Source: Engraulis encrasicolus
Lineage: Eukaryota; Chordata; Actinopteri; Clupeiformes; Engraulidae
Length of the DNA: 64,000 nucleotides
Direction: 5' to 3'
Assembly (NCBI RefSeq): GCF_034702125.1
Contig: NW_026944482.1
Coordinates: 1 to 64,000 of the forward strand
The notes beneath the pieces were generated by a model. The model did not search any database. It had not been told where the DNA came from and saw nothing but the letters and a program-made list of their open reading frames with translations. Both the position numbers and the translations under genes were made by a program. Shown here piece after piece: positions 11,869 to 24,291 of the stretch (the stretch's first letter is position 1; each line of letters starts with the position of its first letter).

Positions 11869-13165
11869 GTGAGGCCGCGATATTTAATTTCACGGCCGCG
11901 GCCCACCGGGACAAATCCCCGATCTCCCGACAGCCACTCCGCGCCTGAAAGAGACCATGCTGCTTTCCCCCTGCTGCAGGCAGACTCGTGGGTGTCAACT
12001 CTGCTGGCCCGTGAGTTGCACGGTGAAGCGCATGATGGAGTGGCCGGGACCCTGCTCAAAATGAGGAAGAAGGCCTGGGTCATCAGAGGGAGGAGGATCG
12101 CACAAAAGGTTGCTGACACATGTATCCTCTGCAGGAAGTCAAGAGCAAGAAGGTGCAGACAAGTCATGGCTAACTTGCCTCCTGAAAGAACTGAGCCCGC
12201 TGCACCCTTTGAATTCACCACCGTGGACCTCTTCGGGCCCTAACTGGTGAAGGACGAGGTCAAGAAGAGGGTAACTATGAAGGTCTGGGGTGTGGTCTTC
12301 TGTTGTATGGCCTGAGCTGGCCAGCGCAGTGTCCACAGAAGCTTTCCTACTGGCCTACCAGAAGTTCTCAGCAGTCCGAGAACACCCCAGAAAGGTCTGG
12401 TCAGACCCAGCCACCAACTTCATAGGTGCAAAGCCAGTCCTGGCGGATCTGAATGAGTTCCTGGACAGTCAGAACAAGGGGAGCCTGGAAGAGACTGCTG
12501 CGAGTAATGGAACTGCATGGGAGTGGAAGATCCATCCAGCCGATTCCCCACACAGAAACGGTGCTGCAGAGGCTGCTGTTCACATCGTGAAGACAGCGCT
12601 GCAGAGTCTGGGGAAGGAGTCCATACTGAGTTACAGTGAGTTCCAAACGGCTTTGTACTTGGCAGTGTGTCCAGTATGTGACTCCTAACTCTCTCCTGCT
12701 GGGAAGAGCCTCCCAAAGTGGTGATTTCAAGACCTTTGAATTTACCACATACCCTTACAAAAGACTCCAAGCAATGCAGTCAGAAGTCAGCAAGTTCTGG
12801 AAAAACTGAAGTCAGCTGGCTGGTACCAACCTCTTCGTAAGAAGCAAGTGGCACACAGCTGAGAGGAACGTGGCAGTTGGAGACATCGTCTGGCTGTGCG
12901 ACCAGAATGCAATGACATGAGAGGCCAATTCAGACTGGGCAGAGTGGTCAGCAACCAACCCCGACAGCAAGGGCATTGTGAGGGATGCGAACGTGAGGGT
13001 CATCCTCAGTTTCTGCGTTCCACTGGTGAGAGCTGCGGATGAGAAGATGGCTGCTGACCAGAAGGGGGCGACCCAAGCAACTGTCCTCCATAGAGATGTC
13101 CAGCGTCTGGTCGTCCTGCTGCCCATCGAAGTTGTAAGATTCCGAATGTCTCAGCATGTCAGCGT
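11869..13165 (+). pseudogene. BEL/Pao retrotransposon integrase region, decayed
   Basis: Plus-strand frames give, in order, the zinc-binding region (ELHGEAHDGVAGTL, then CILC at about 12121-12132), the integrase core start TTVDLFGP (first catalytic Asp, about 12226-12240), WSDPATNF (second Asp, about 12398), HPADSPHRNGAAEAAV (catalytic Glu, about 12530-12580) and, after more breaks, WHTAERNVAVGDIVWL and LHRDVQRLVVLLPIE at the polyprotein C-terminus. This order and these motifs are those of BEL/Pao pol. A stop at 12241, a frame change before 12300, a stop near 12686 and later frameshifts make it non-functional. Protease and RT are absent upstream, and no LTR pair was found. Confidence 0.85.
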
Positions 13166-13200
13166 ACAATATCGCCCCCTTGTGGCCACATTAGCTAATG

Positions 13201-15415
<2,215 letters not shown>

Positions 15416-16189
15416 AAAGGTGGGGTTGCAGGTTAACCATTCTAAGAAAATGTACCATTATAGTAGAGTCATAAATGGAGGTTCCGTGACCAACCTCTGG
15501 CAACAATGTTTTGATGATTGATTTGACCTCTATGGACCCTTTAGAAAAGATTTAGCCCCCATGTCCCTCGCAAAAATCCCGGGCTTTTTTGCTAGAGAGC
15601 CAAATTCAAAATGGCGCCCGGCGGCATCTCTAAAAAATAACTTTTGATCTGGATGACCTAGAATCATGTATGAAGGCACTTTTTCATACAAGTCAACCAT
15701 GAGGATTCCAAATCTGACATAATTTTGGTTATAAAACTTTGTTTTGACAGCGAAATTCAAGATGGCCGCCATATAGAACCGTTATTTTCGACCTTTTTTT
15801 AGGCCGTCACCGCCCAAAATGATCATATTTGGACTGGGAACCTCCCAATTTGTGTGACTCCATTTCTCATGTAAAGATATTGAGAGAATATCTGATCTAC
15901 AAGCCCACAATTCCTCACATTGTGGGGCGTAGTGGGCTTGTAGATGGGCTATTTTAACTATTATTAGGCTATTAGGCTATTATTTGACAATTTGGCAGAT
16001 ATTTTAGCATTGTTTGATGATTACTTTGGATGCAGTGATGGCCTTTTACTTTGAGAGTCCTTACATTATGACCCCACCCCCCAAAACAGGGGGTCTTGAC
16101 CCACAGGTTGAGAACCACTTATCCAGTTTAAAAAAGACCTTCACGTTTCACATTTTCCAAGCATTCTTGCACAGAGAAGCCCGTTGAGG

Positions 16190-16990
16190 AACTCGAGGCA
16201 AGAGCTGCTGAAATGGAAGAAGTGCGCTCACAGCAATGATCAACTTGGTTGAAGACAGTCAGTTTGTGAAGCTCCCCGAGCTGCAAGAACACTGTGTTGT
16301 TGAGGAATGTGTGGTCTTATTCAACCCCAATGGCACATACAGGAAGACGCAGAAGAGCAAGCTCATCTCGAAGATCTCCCTCCACCCTGTTTTGATTTAA
16401 GAATCCTATCTTGCTCTAATTGACATAGGCATGATCTGGAGGATGGGAACCCCATCAGCAGAAGATTAGCAGACACAGGATGGCACCCTATACAAGTAGT
16501 TTGGGCTATGCCCAAAAACTGTCATCCATCATCCTTGCCTTCTCATGCTCCCAGTATCATCGGTGCCAATGATCCCTACGATACATCATACTTAACAAAA
16601 GAAGACGAACGAGACCTGCGCATACATGGTAATGCACATACACATGAAATTGACAAGTTCCCATCTGCCAAGTCTTTCAAAATGTTATTGTGTAGTGTCA
16701 AAAACAAGAAAAAGACTACACCATTGAGCAGTCTGAAGCTCTTCACTGTTAATGATGGTCAATGACAGTCAGGTTGTAGTGGCCCTGTTGTTATTGATGC
16801 AGCTGATACCTATGTCTACGGCAGCTTCCTGGCATGCTATGCATTAAGAGAGACAAAGAGACCTGTGACCTTTTGACAGAAGAGATGACAGATAGCCTGT
16901 AAAACAGTGTAGCTGCACAATGCCATGATGCCAACTCAAGGTTCTATGAAAAAGGAAAATCATCAGTGTATGAGCTCCCAGGGTCACCCC
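16190..16990 (+). pseudogene. Transposon-associated protein with PIN-like nuclease motifs, left-arm copy, broken
   Basis: Separated frames give recognisable pieces of a multi-copy fish protein family: MINLVEDSQFVKLPELQEHC (16236 onward), GMIWRMGTPSAED (about 16430-16467), IIGANDPYDTSYLTKEDERD with SAKSFKMLLCSVKNK (16508-16765), SGPVVIDAADTYVYGSF (about 16790-16840) and ANSRFYEKGKSSVYEL (about 16935-16982). The Asp-rich DAADT block and the GCDAN...GKGK block resemble PIN/XPG-like nuclease motifs. Stops, frameshifts and a 28-base microinversion at 16896-16923 destroy the frame. Assignment to this family rests on recalled sequence patterns; its biochemical role is not established. Confidence 0.55.
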
Positions 16991-17345
16991 TATGTTGCCC
17001 GGGAGCTATGTTCCCCGAGTCCTATGTTCCCCTGCCACCGGGGAACTTAGAACCCTTTTTTCAAAAAGGGGTTCTATTCCTGTTGCTTCCAAGTAGACTT
17101 CTGCCGCATGACTAGCGAGGGTTGTTGTTAGAGTTACGGTTAGGGTTAGGCTGCCACTGTTCGCAAACTTGACATGAAATACGCATGGCAACCGTTCGTG
17201 CAAGAGATATGCATGTGAAGCATCCTGGGCCATACAATGCGGGGAACATGGGACCCTTTTGAGAAAAAGGGTCGGTAGTTCCTCAGTCCCATACAAAGAC
17301 CGGGAAATACAGGACCCGGGAAGCTATACGCTATACTCCCAACCA
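16991..17345. mobile_element. Miniature element with cctatgttcccc-type ends, nested in the inverted repeat
   Basis: The left part has repeated blocks around cctatgttgcccgggagc and cctatgttcccc. The right part has inverted relatives (ggggaacatggga, caggacccgggaagc). There are imperfect inverted halves and no coding frame. Exact ends and target duplication are unclear. A two-unit ttaggg stretch at 17139-17150 is incidental. Confidence 0.4.
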
Positions 17346-17521
17346 TGTTTGAGTGGCGATGGGTGGTTCTTTAGTGTGGGGTGGCGCACTAGATGCGGCA
17401 AGTAGTTGGGACAGAGGCAGTGTTTGCATAAGCTATCTGCATATGGAGGGAGACACATAAAAGACTTCGACTTGGAAGCACAGGCTTCAGCCATGGTGCT
17501 ACTTTTCTTGTCTGCATAGAT

Positions 17522-18642
17522 CCCCCATACTCAAATAGCGGCCCGTGGGCCCATTTGTGGCCCGCGGGGCATCTATTTGTGGCCCTCGAATAATTTTGAA
17601 AAATTAAAAAAAAAAAAAAAATTTTTTTTTTTTTTTGGTCCGATCGCGCTGCCGGCTCTTATTTTGAAATCGCGCCACAGACGCTAGGAAGATGCGTGCC
17701 GTGTCTCCGCCCCCTCAATCAGTTTCTCCCTGCAGGCTCCAAACAGAAGTGACTATGAGGGTGGCAGAGGCTGTTGTGAGGTAGACTACAGAAGGGAAGG
17801 ACGGTAGAACTTGTAAATAAATTATTTACAAAGTTCTCTTTGCCTGGTTTTTGAAAGTAATGGTCCACATTTCATTGCATACAGTGTGTTAGGACTTCGA
17901 ATTGGTTTTAGCACTAGCTGTAGCTAGTTTGCTAACACAAATTAAGGCAAATTGTGTTTGAGCTCTGCTGGCAGCTAACTAGGGGTAGCCTACTTAAAAA
18001 CGAATTGCTTGATAAACTTTTCACACTTTTAAACAGTCCCCAAATAGTTCGTTTGGAAAGCTAAGCCCCTCATAAGATTTCAAACAAAGTTATGAGCAAC
18101 TTGATTATTTATTATTGGCTGTTGCATTTTCTTGTTGGCAAAACCTGGTGTCCTCCTATCTATGTGTCCTCTTTAATGGGTCCATTATTGCATCTGATTC
18201 TCATTATGCATGTGAGAGCTGCATAAACAAAGTCATAATAAGCAACATTTGTTTGAAAAGTGTTATCTTCAGGCTTATTGGTTTTCTCACTAAGAAATAA
18301 ATGTTTATGAATGTAGTCTGCAAATATAGGCTAATCTTATGTCATTTAAAAAAAATACTGAAGGGTGGGTGGCAATGACAGCAAGACAGGCACCTCACCC
18401 CACAGTGCTCCAGAAAACTGCAGGCCCTTTATGAGAGAAATGTTCTCCCATCCTGTCACTGGAAACTAAATATCTGCTGTGGGTGTGAGTGCGTGTGTTT
18501 TGTGATTACAAAGGCCTTATCATTTATTTATTTTTATATATTAATTTTTTGTGGGGTTGTGTCGTGTCAGCCCGGCCCGGCCCTTTATTGGGAGGAATTT
18601 TGAAAAACTGGCCCCTCGGGGACTTTTAATTGAGTACCCCTG
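17522..18642. mobile_element. Non-autonomous hAT element with 8-base target duplication
   Basis: The flanks are GCATAGAT at 17514-17521 and again at 18643-18650, a perfect 8-base duplication. The right end reads ttgagtacccctg, that is CAGGGGTACTCAA inverted. The left end cccccatactcaaatag is a decayed version of the same inverted repeat. The 1121-base interior has no transposase. It sits in the spacer of the giant inverted repeat, so it arrived after the transposon gene there. Confidence 0.75.
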
Positions 18643-18805
18643 GCATAGATCATCTGTCTCGTGAACACAAACAGCTGTTGTACTCCCTCTTCAAGGTGAA
18701 CAGAGAGCAACCGAGAGTTGCTGCCTTGCCACAGAGCTCTTCATCACCTTTTCATGTAGGCTACTGATGATTTTCCTTTTTCATAGAACCCTGCAGGTAA
18801 GTTGG

Positions 18806-18972
18806 CATCACAGCCTGTAAAATAGTGTAGCTGCACAATGCAGACTGCCATCTCTTGTCAGCAGGTCATGGAAGAGGACAGTCTCTTCGTTTCTCTTAAT
18901 GCTCAGCATGCCAGGAAGCTGCCGTAGACATTGGTATCAGCTGCATCAATAACAACAGGGCCACTACAACCT
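18806..18972 (-). pseudogene. Right-arm copy of the PIN-like transposon gene, fragment
   Basis: On the minus strand, SGPVVIDAADTNVYGSF is followed further down by MAVCIVQLHYFTGCDAN (to about 18806) in an uninterrupted reading of that block. This arm therefore keeps the original orientation of the block that is inverted in the left arm. The copy is cut at its 5' side by the assembly gap. Confidence 0.55.
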
Positions 18973-19072
18973 NNNNNNNNNNNNNNNNNNNNNNNNNNNN
19001 NNNNNNNNNNNNNNNNNNNNNNNNNNNNNNNNNNNNNNNNNNNNNNNNNNNNNNNNNNNNNNNNNNNNNNNN
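18973..19072. other. Assembly gap (100 N)
   Basis: Exactly 100 N, the usual placeholder for a gap of unknown size. It falls inside the right arm of the inverted repeat, where assemblers commonly fail. Confidence 0.99.
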
Positions 19073-19518
19073 GAGCGCAAGCCTTCCTGGGGGGGCGCGG
19101 AGGCATTACAGGGGGGCCGTGTGACATCTGCCCCCCCCCCCCCCCTTAAAAAAAAATAACAAAAATCCTATATGGCCAATGAGCCAATATGTTTAAAGCC
19201 CCCCTCACCAACATTATATTATTCATTGTCATTGATTTGAATAGAATAGGAAATGAACACACATCTGCACTGCATTCGACTGCAGTCCCTCTTTGTTTTA
19301 TCTCACCTTTCCTTTAATTCTGCGCAGCAATCGCAAAATCAGTTTGCGCAAGTACTGCTTTTGCTTAGATACCATTTATTTCCTAATTTACCTCAGGTCA
19401 GACATAACTATGATCGCGCCAGGCAGAAGTGATTTTTACCCCACAAAAAGGGGGAGGGGCCACGGAGGCATCCAGACCCTCTGAGGGGCAAATGATGGGA
19501 AAAGTTTGAGAACGACTG
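19073..19518. mobile_element. Right end of a hAT-like insertion in the right arm
   Basis: The block is absent from the left arm and ends exactly at 19518 with tttgagaacgactg, that is CAGTCGTTCTCAAA inverted, a hAT-type terminus. Arm sequence resumes at 19519 with aattagag, the expected right target duplication. The left end is in or before the gap. Confidence 0.5.
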
Positions 19519-19700
19519 AATTAGAGCAAGATAGGATTCTTAAATCAAAACAGGGTGGATGGAGATCTTGCTCTTGTGCGTCTTCCTGTATGTGCCATTG
19601 GGGTTGAATAAGACCACACATTCCTCAACAACACAGTGTTCTTGCAGCTCGGGGAGCTTCACAAACTGACTGTCTTCAACCAAGTTGATCATTGCTGTGA
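19519..19700 (-). pseudogene. Right-arm copy of the PIN-like transposon gene, upstream fragment
   Basis: Minus-strand counterpart of 16236-16420, reading the same MINLVEDSQF-type segment with small differences. It is separated from the downstream fragment at 18806-18972 by the hAT insertion and the gap. Confidence 0.5.
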
Positions 19701-20573
19701 GCGCACTTCTTCCATTTCAGCAGCTCTTGCCTCGAGTTCCTCAACGGGCTTCTCTGTGCAAGAATGCTTGGAAAATGTGAAACGTGAAGGTCTTTTTTAA
19801 AACTAGATAAGTGGTTCTCAACCTGTGGGTCAAGACCCCCTGTTTTGGGGGGTGGGGTCATAATGTAAGGACTCTCAGAGTAAAAGACCATCACTGCATC
19901 CAAAGTAATCATCAAACAATGCTAAAATATCTGCCAAATTGTCAAATAATAGCCTACAAAAAAGACACATTGTTAAAATAGCCCATCTACAAGCCCACTA
20001 CGCCCCACAATGTGAGGAATTGTGGGCTTGTAGATCAGATATTCTCTCAATATCTTTACATGAGAAATGGAGTCACACAAATTGGGAGGTTCCCAGTCCA
20101 AATATGATCATTTTTGGGCGGTGACGACCTAAAAAGGTCGAAAATAACGGTTCTAGATGGTGGCCATCTTGAATTTCGCTGTCAAAACAAAGTTTTATAA
20201 CCAAAATGATGTCAGATTTGGAATCCTCATGGTTGACTTGTATGAAAAAGTGCCTTCATACATGATTCTAGGTCATCCAGATCAAAAGTTATTTTTTAGA
20301 GATGCCGCTGGGCGCCATTTTGAATTTGGCTCTCTAGCAAAAAAGCCCGGGATTTTTGCGAGGGACATGGGGGCTAAATCTTTTCTAAAGGGTCCATAGA
20401 GGTCAAATCAATCATCAAAACATTGTTGCCAGAGGTTGGTCACGGAACCTCCATTTATGACTCTACTATGATGACATCACGTTGGGGGTTCCGCAGGCTC
20501 TTAGGAGTATAGAACCTTGGAATCCTGGGGGAGTTCCCCCAACATGATGTCATACCTGCAACCCCACCTGATG

Positions 20574-21033
20574 ACACAAACAGTGGTCAGGGCCTGATCT
20601 GATCTGAGTGTGTGTGTGATGGCTTATAGTTTGGGGACCAGGACCATAATTAGTGTATTCTTTTAAATCCTGCCATTTAAATCCTGCCATTAAGAATAGC
20701 GTGTTCCTTATTTTGAAGAGTGGACTTAGCTGTAGCAGGGGTAAAATAAAAAAAATGCAGCTTCTAAACTGTCATTCAGTTGAATAGGATCTTTGGCTCT
20801 TTCTTACTGTATGCTGCGGGGGGCATGAACCTTTTACTTAGGCCTAATTACTTTTACTTTACTTTAATCAAGTTTGGTATCTTAAGAGGGCTTCCATGCC
20901 TCTATGTGTAATATTTTTTACACTGGGCATTACTGCATTGAAAACATGAGCAGGAAGACATCATTGCATTGATGTGAATACTGACTGAGAAATGTTGTGT
21001 ACATAATCGAGTAGGTTACTGTAATGTAATTAA
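20574..21033. other. Intergenic, no gene seen
   Basis: Simple A/T-rich sequence with a short duplicated atcctgccattt (20676 and 20689). No supported coding frame. Confidence 0.4.
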
Positions 21034-21392
21034 AGGGACACTGTGCAGGAAATGGTCAAAAAAGGTACTGCAACTATGCTGCTCATTGAAACTGTGTTGC
21101 CTATTGCCAAATATGACATTTTCGTGATAGTTTACTAAGTAATGAACTCATATTTTCTAGTATGGCCCAAGTACAGTCATTTTTGCAGCTAAAAATGGCT
21201 ATTTCTGGAAATTCAAAATGGCGGACCATGGAGAAGATCCCCCTTCTCATGTATGAACAGTGCAATGTTTCCAGTCATCATGAATACTTACAATTTCATG
21301 GTGGTGGTAAGTATTCATGAAAAAGGTAACATTAGTAAATGGGTAGCATGAATTCTGGAAATAAACAACTAAAAATCTCACACAGTGTCCCT
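21034..21392. mobile_element. TTAA-flanked MITE, copy B
   Basis: The ends are agggacactgtgc and its inverted acacagtgtccct, with TTAA at 21030-21033 and 21393-21396. The interior matches copy A at 1511-1865 in opposite orientation, including the atggcggaccatgg block. Confidence 0.8.
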
Positions 21393-22958
21393 TTAAGTAT
21401 GAGTACACAGCTTTATGTGAGAGAACATACCGGTAATAGGCTACATTGAGAGTGTGTTGTGCAGATTGACATTAGAAGCAATCCGGTACTTTTCCCAGGG
21501 CAAGTATATAGGCTATTATTTAATATTTTGATGTTATCTACACAATACGGTATGCAACTCACTCTTACAACAGTAGATTGTCATCGCAAATACTGTACCT
21601 GCGTCAACTAAGCACCACCCCCTCTCAGCTGTCTCCTTCTCAACGCCCCATGGGGATCTGTTGAGCTACAACATTTTTTTCTGTCTGTTGAGTTCAACCA
21701 CAAAGCCTTCTCCTGCCAGCCTTCAGTAAATACTCTTGACAATTAACGTGTTTCCCTCTTTTACACTTCATTTAAAGTTGGGTTGGGTTGGATGATATAG
21801 TAATGGGAACTTCAGCTCTTTTCAGAGAGCCAGTTCTTTTGGGTTGGCTCACAGTTTTGTGTTAGCCAAATGGCCCTCAGATATTATCAACAACAAAATA
21901 AATATTATTTGTACTATTATTCACTTTTTACCAACTCCTGTGTGTGTGTGTGTGGGTGTTTGTCACCCCTGCCATGATTGCCTGTATTTCCGCCTTGGCC
22001 AGCCAATGGCAGTTTTCATGAAAGAAAAAGTTTTGTCACCTCTATTTTTTCCCACACTTTTTTCCTAATGAGATTGGCACGTGATAGCTAACATTTGCTG
22101 GATCTGTGAAGCAAAAAGGGAGGGGGTAAGAAGGAAGGTAAAAAGGAATAGGACAAATTCAAACGGGAAAACTGTATTTGACTATCAACAAACAGCCAGC
22201 TCCCGTCATTCGCTTCAAAGAGCCAGCTGTAGAGATAGTTCACGACCAATTCATCACTATGTTGGAGCAACGATAGCTGTTCAGACAGGTTTCAGATCCA
22301 TCTTGGCAGCAACCTCTCAAATGGAATCATGTGAGTTTCTCAGACACCATGTGAGTTTCATTGTCTCTCACGTGAGCAAATCTCAGCCAAACACACGTGA
22401 TGCAAAAACAATAAGAGTTTAGCAGGGGGTGCTGTGGTGTAGCGCACTAAGACACCTGTCATATGGTGTATGGCAGTGGTCTACAATTATTTACCCAAGG
22501 GCCAAATCATTTAGCACAAATGAGGATGAGGGCCAAACAAATTGCCCGACCATATGGCCACAGATAGCACAGTGTTACCTTGAGGCAACACATGAAAATA
22601 TACAGTTTTAAGATATAAATAAAATCAAAAGAAGTTGTTAAACAATCCAAAAAGCTTCCCTGTATATTTCTGTACATGCACATATTTCAACGTTATTCAA
22701 TTTAAACATGTTAAGAAGTAAATATAATTGTACCAATTGGTGAGCATGTGTTGTATGCAGCCTGACTTCCAGAGAGGGCTGTCCCACCCTTACACAAAAG
22801 CCTACATCCACTTCAAATCATCATTTGAATGGCCAGAGATGTCTCAGGTAGCAGTAATAGTTTTTGAAAAAAAAAGAACTTTTTAAAAAGAGCCAGTCAA
22901 AATGCATTATGTAGCCTCAAAGCCACAGCGTGCAGTAGAGGATTAAGGCCTCTACTTG
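21393..22958. other. Intergenic with hAT-like fragments
   Basis: No gene was seen. The blocks agagagccagttctttt (about 21823) and its inverted relative near 22216 suggest a miniature hAT-like element of about 450 bases. A cagtggtctacaattattta start at 22473 resembles another hAT end. Neither could be closed with a target duplication. Confidence 0.3.
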
Positions 22959-23469
22959 CAGGGCCGCTGCTAAGGTTTTGGAGGCTCTAAGCATAACTAG
23001 TCAGGAGGCCCCCCTCATAATTAAATGATAATAATAGCAAAATGTTTTTCAGTCAATCTCAATTTAGGAGGCCCTAATTTTGGGAGCAAAGTGGCTGAGG
23101 CTCTAAGCGCTCGTCTTAGTCTGCTTGAAAGTGAAAGTGAAAGCCCATTGGGAAACTCCAACTCCCATTGTCATTGTGACACAGCACTCCACAGCACACA
23201 AGTGAACACTGCACACTGCACACAACGAAATTGCATTTATGCCTCACCCGTGCAAGGGGGCAGCCCTCAGTGGCGCCCCATGGGGAGCAGTGCGGTGGGA
23301 CGGTACCATGCTCAGGGTACCTCAGTCATGGAGGAGGATGAGAGAGAGCACTGGTTGATTACTCCCCCCATCAACCTGGCGGGTCGGGAGTCGAACCGGC
23401 AACCTCTGGGATGCAAGTCTGACGCCCTAACCGCTCACCCATGACTGCTTATGCCTAGCGGCGGCCCTG
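22959..23469. mobile_element. hAT MITE with perfect 8-base target duplication, carrying a SINE
   Basis: TCTACTTG occurs at 22951-22958 and again at 23470-23477. The element ends are cagggccgctgctaag and the inverted ctagcggcggccctg. Most of its right part is a tRNA-derived SINE, so the SINE inserted into the element. Confidence 0.8.
23100..23453 (-). mobile_element. tRNA-derived SINE
   Basis: Read on the minus strand the 5' end is tRNA-like. An A-box-like region lies at 23421-23440 (gggtgagcggttagggcgtc when reverse-complemented) and a B box with ggttcgactccc at 23386-23399. About 250 bases of tRNA-unrelated body follow, ending near gtgctgtgtcacaatgac and ctttcactttcac. A fragment of the same body lies at 27490-27600. 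Confidence 0.75.
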
Positions 23470-23821
23470 TCTACTTGCCACAATATCCAACCTAATATCA
23501 AGGCTGTGAAGGCCTTTTGCTCAGTTTCAGTATTTGCATAGTTACAGCACTTTGGCATTGTAGGGTAGAATACTCAAGGTATTAACATTTTTTTATTTTT
23601 TTATTTAATGTGTATGCAGATGAAGAGATGAGTTTGATAATGCTATAGTATTTTTGTTGTTGTTAGGTGTTTGTTTTTGTTTTATTAAACTCATGACACG
23701 CCACCCCAAATGGATGCCTTTTGTAAATGGAATGACAACTCTTGTGTGTGTGTGAGAGAGAGAAAGAGAGAAAGTATGTGTGTGATCCAAACTTAAAAAC
23801 AGTGAGTAATGCTTCATGCCC
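23470..23821. other. Intergenic / 3' flank of the VMO1-like gene
   Basis: No coding frame. A short GT/GA tract lies at 23742-23784. Confidence 0.4.
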
Positions 23822-23827
23822 TTTATT
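23822..23827 (-). promoter_or_regulatory. Poly(A) signal of the VMO1-like gene
   Basis: tttatt on the plus strand is AATAAA on the minus strand, about 150 bases past the stop codon at 23976-23978. Confidence 0.55.
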
Positions 23828-23975
23828 CATGGTTGGTTACATCTCATATCAGAACCAGTTTGCTTGTCAGAGATTAAAAAAAAAAAACGACATTGAATCA
23901 GGCCACTACTCATTTACAAACCCCAAATTGTTGCGAGATGTTCCTTCAATGAACACAACACTATTGTATATGGAC

Positions 23976-24291
23976 TCATTGACAACATCTGAAACGGACG
24001 TCGTTGAGAGCCGTGTCATCAAGCAACCCCTGTGATGCTTCCACCCTGGTCTGGAGGCCACAGATACCCTTTGCACAGGTACTGCTGTACGTCATGCTCC
24101 ACCTCCCCCAGGTCATGCCATACCCCGTCAACTCTCCCACATCGCCGTTGGTGCAACGGAACTTGATATTGTTGGCAGCCGTGTCATCCATCACTCCTCT
24201 CATTTTTATTGGGAAATATTGGACACGGAGGTTGAAGGACTTGAGGTATCCTTTACTGCCACAATCCAAGGATTTTGTCCAGGTTCCCCAT
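23976..24291 (-). CDS. vmo1: VMO1-like, coding exon 3
   Basis: The acceptor is tttttaaag just above 24291. The first base completes the Lys codon split from exon 2, then the frame reads [15 protein letters not shown]. It contains [20 protein letters not shown] and ends [14 protein letters not shown] followed by the stop. It holds repeats two and three of the beta-prism. Confidence 0.88.

Larger units (their letters stand above)
15416..20573. mobile_element. Second giant inverted repeat, arms about 1.0-1.5 kb, with nested insertions and a gap
   Basis: The outer edges are aggtggggttgcagg on the left and its reverse complement at the right. Blocks 15450-15960, 16020-16420 and 16781-16860 recur reverse-complemented at 19980-20450, 19519-19920 and 18883-18972. 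Over the 80-codon block at 15530-15772 and 20157-20399 the two arms differ at only two residues when translated, so the duplication is recent or the arms are being homogenised. The spacer carries a broken transposon gene, a miniature element and a hAT insertion. The right arm contains the 100-N assembly gap and another hAT end. A misassembled haplotype join cannot be excluded because of the gap. Confidence 0.75.

Noticed and set aside
17139..17150. Telomere-like ttaggg units
   Set aside because: Only about two units, inside a miniature element; too short to mean an interstitial telomere.
15530..20399. Nearly identical 80-residue frames in both arms of the inverted repeat (15530-15772 minus, 20157-20399 plus)
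   Set aside because: The similarity is explained by the duplicated DNA; the peptide has no known domain and no gene context, so it is not evidence of selection.
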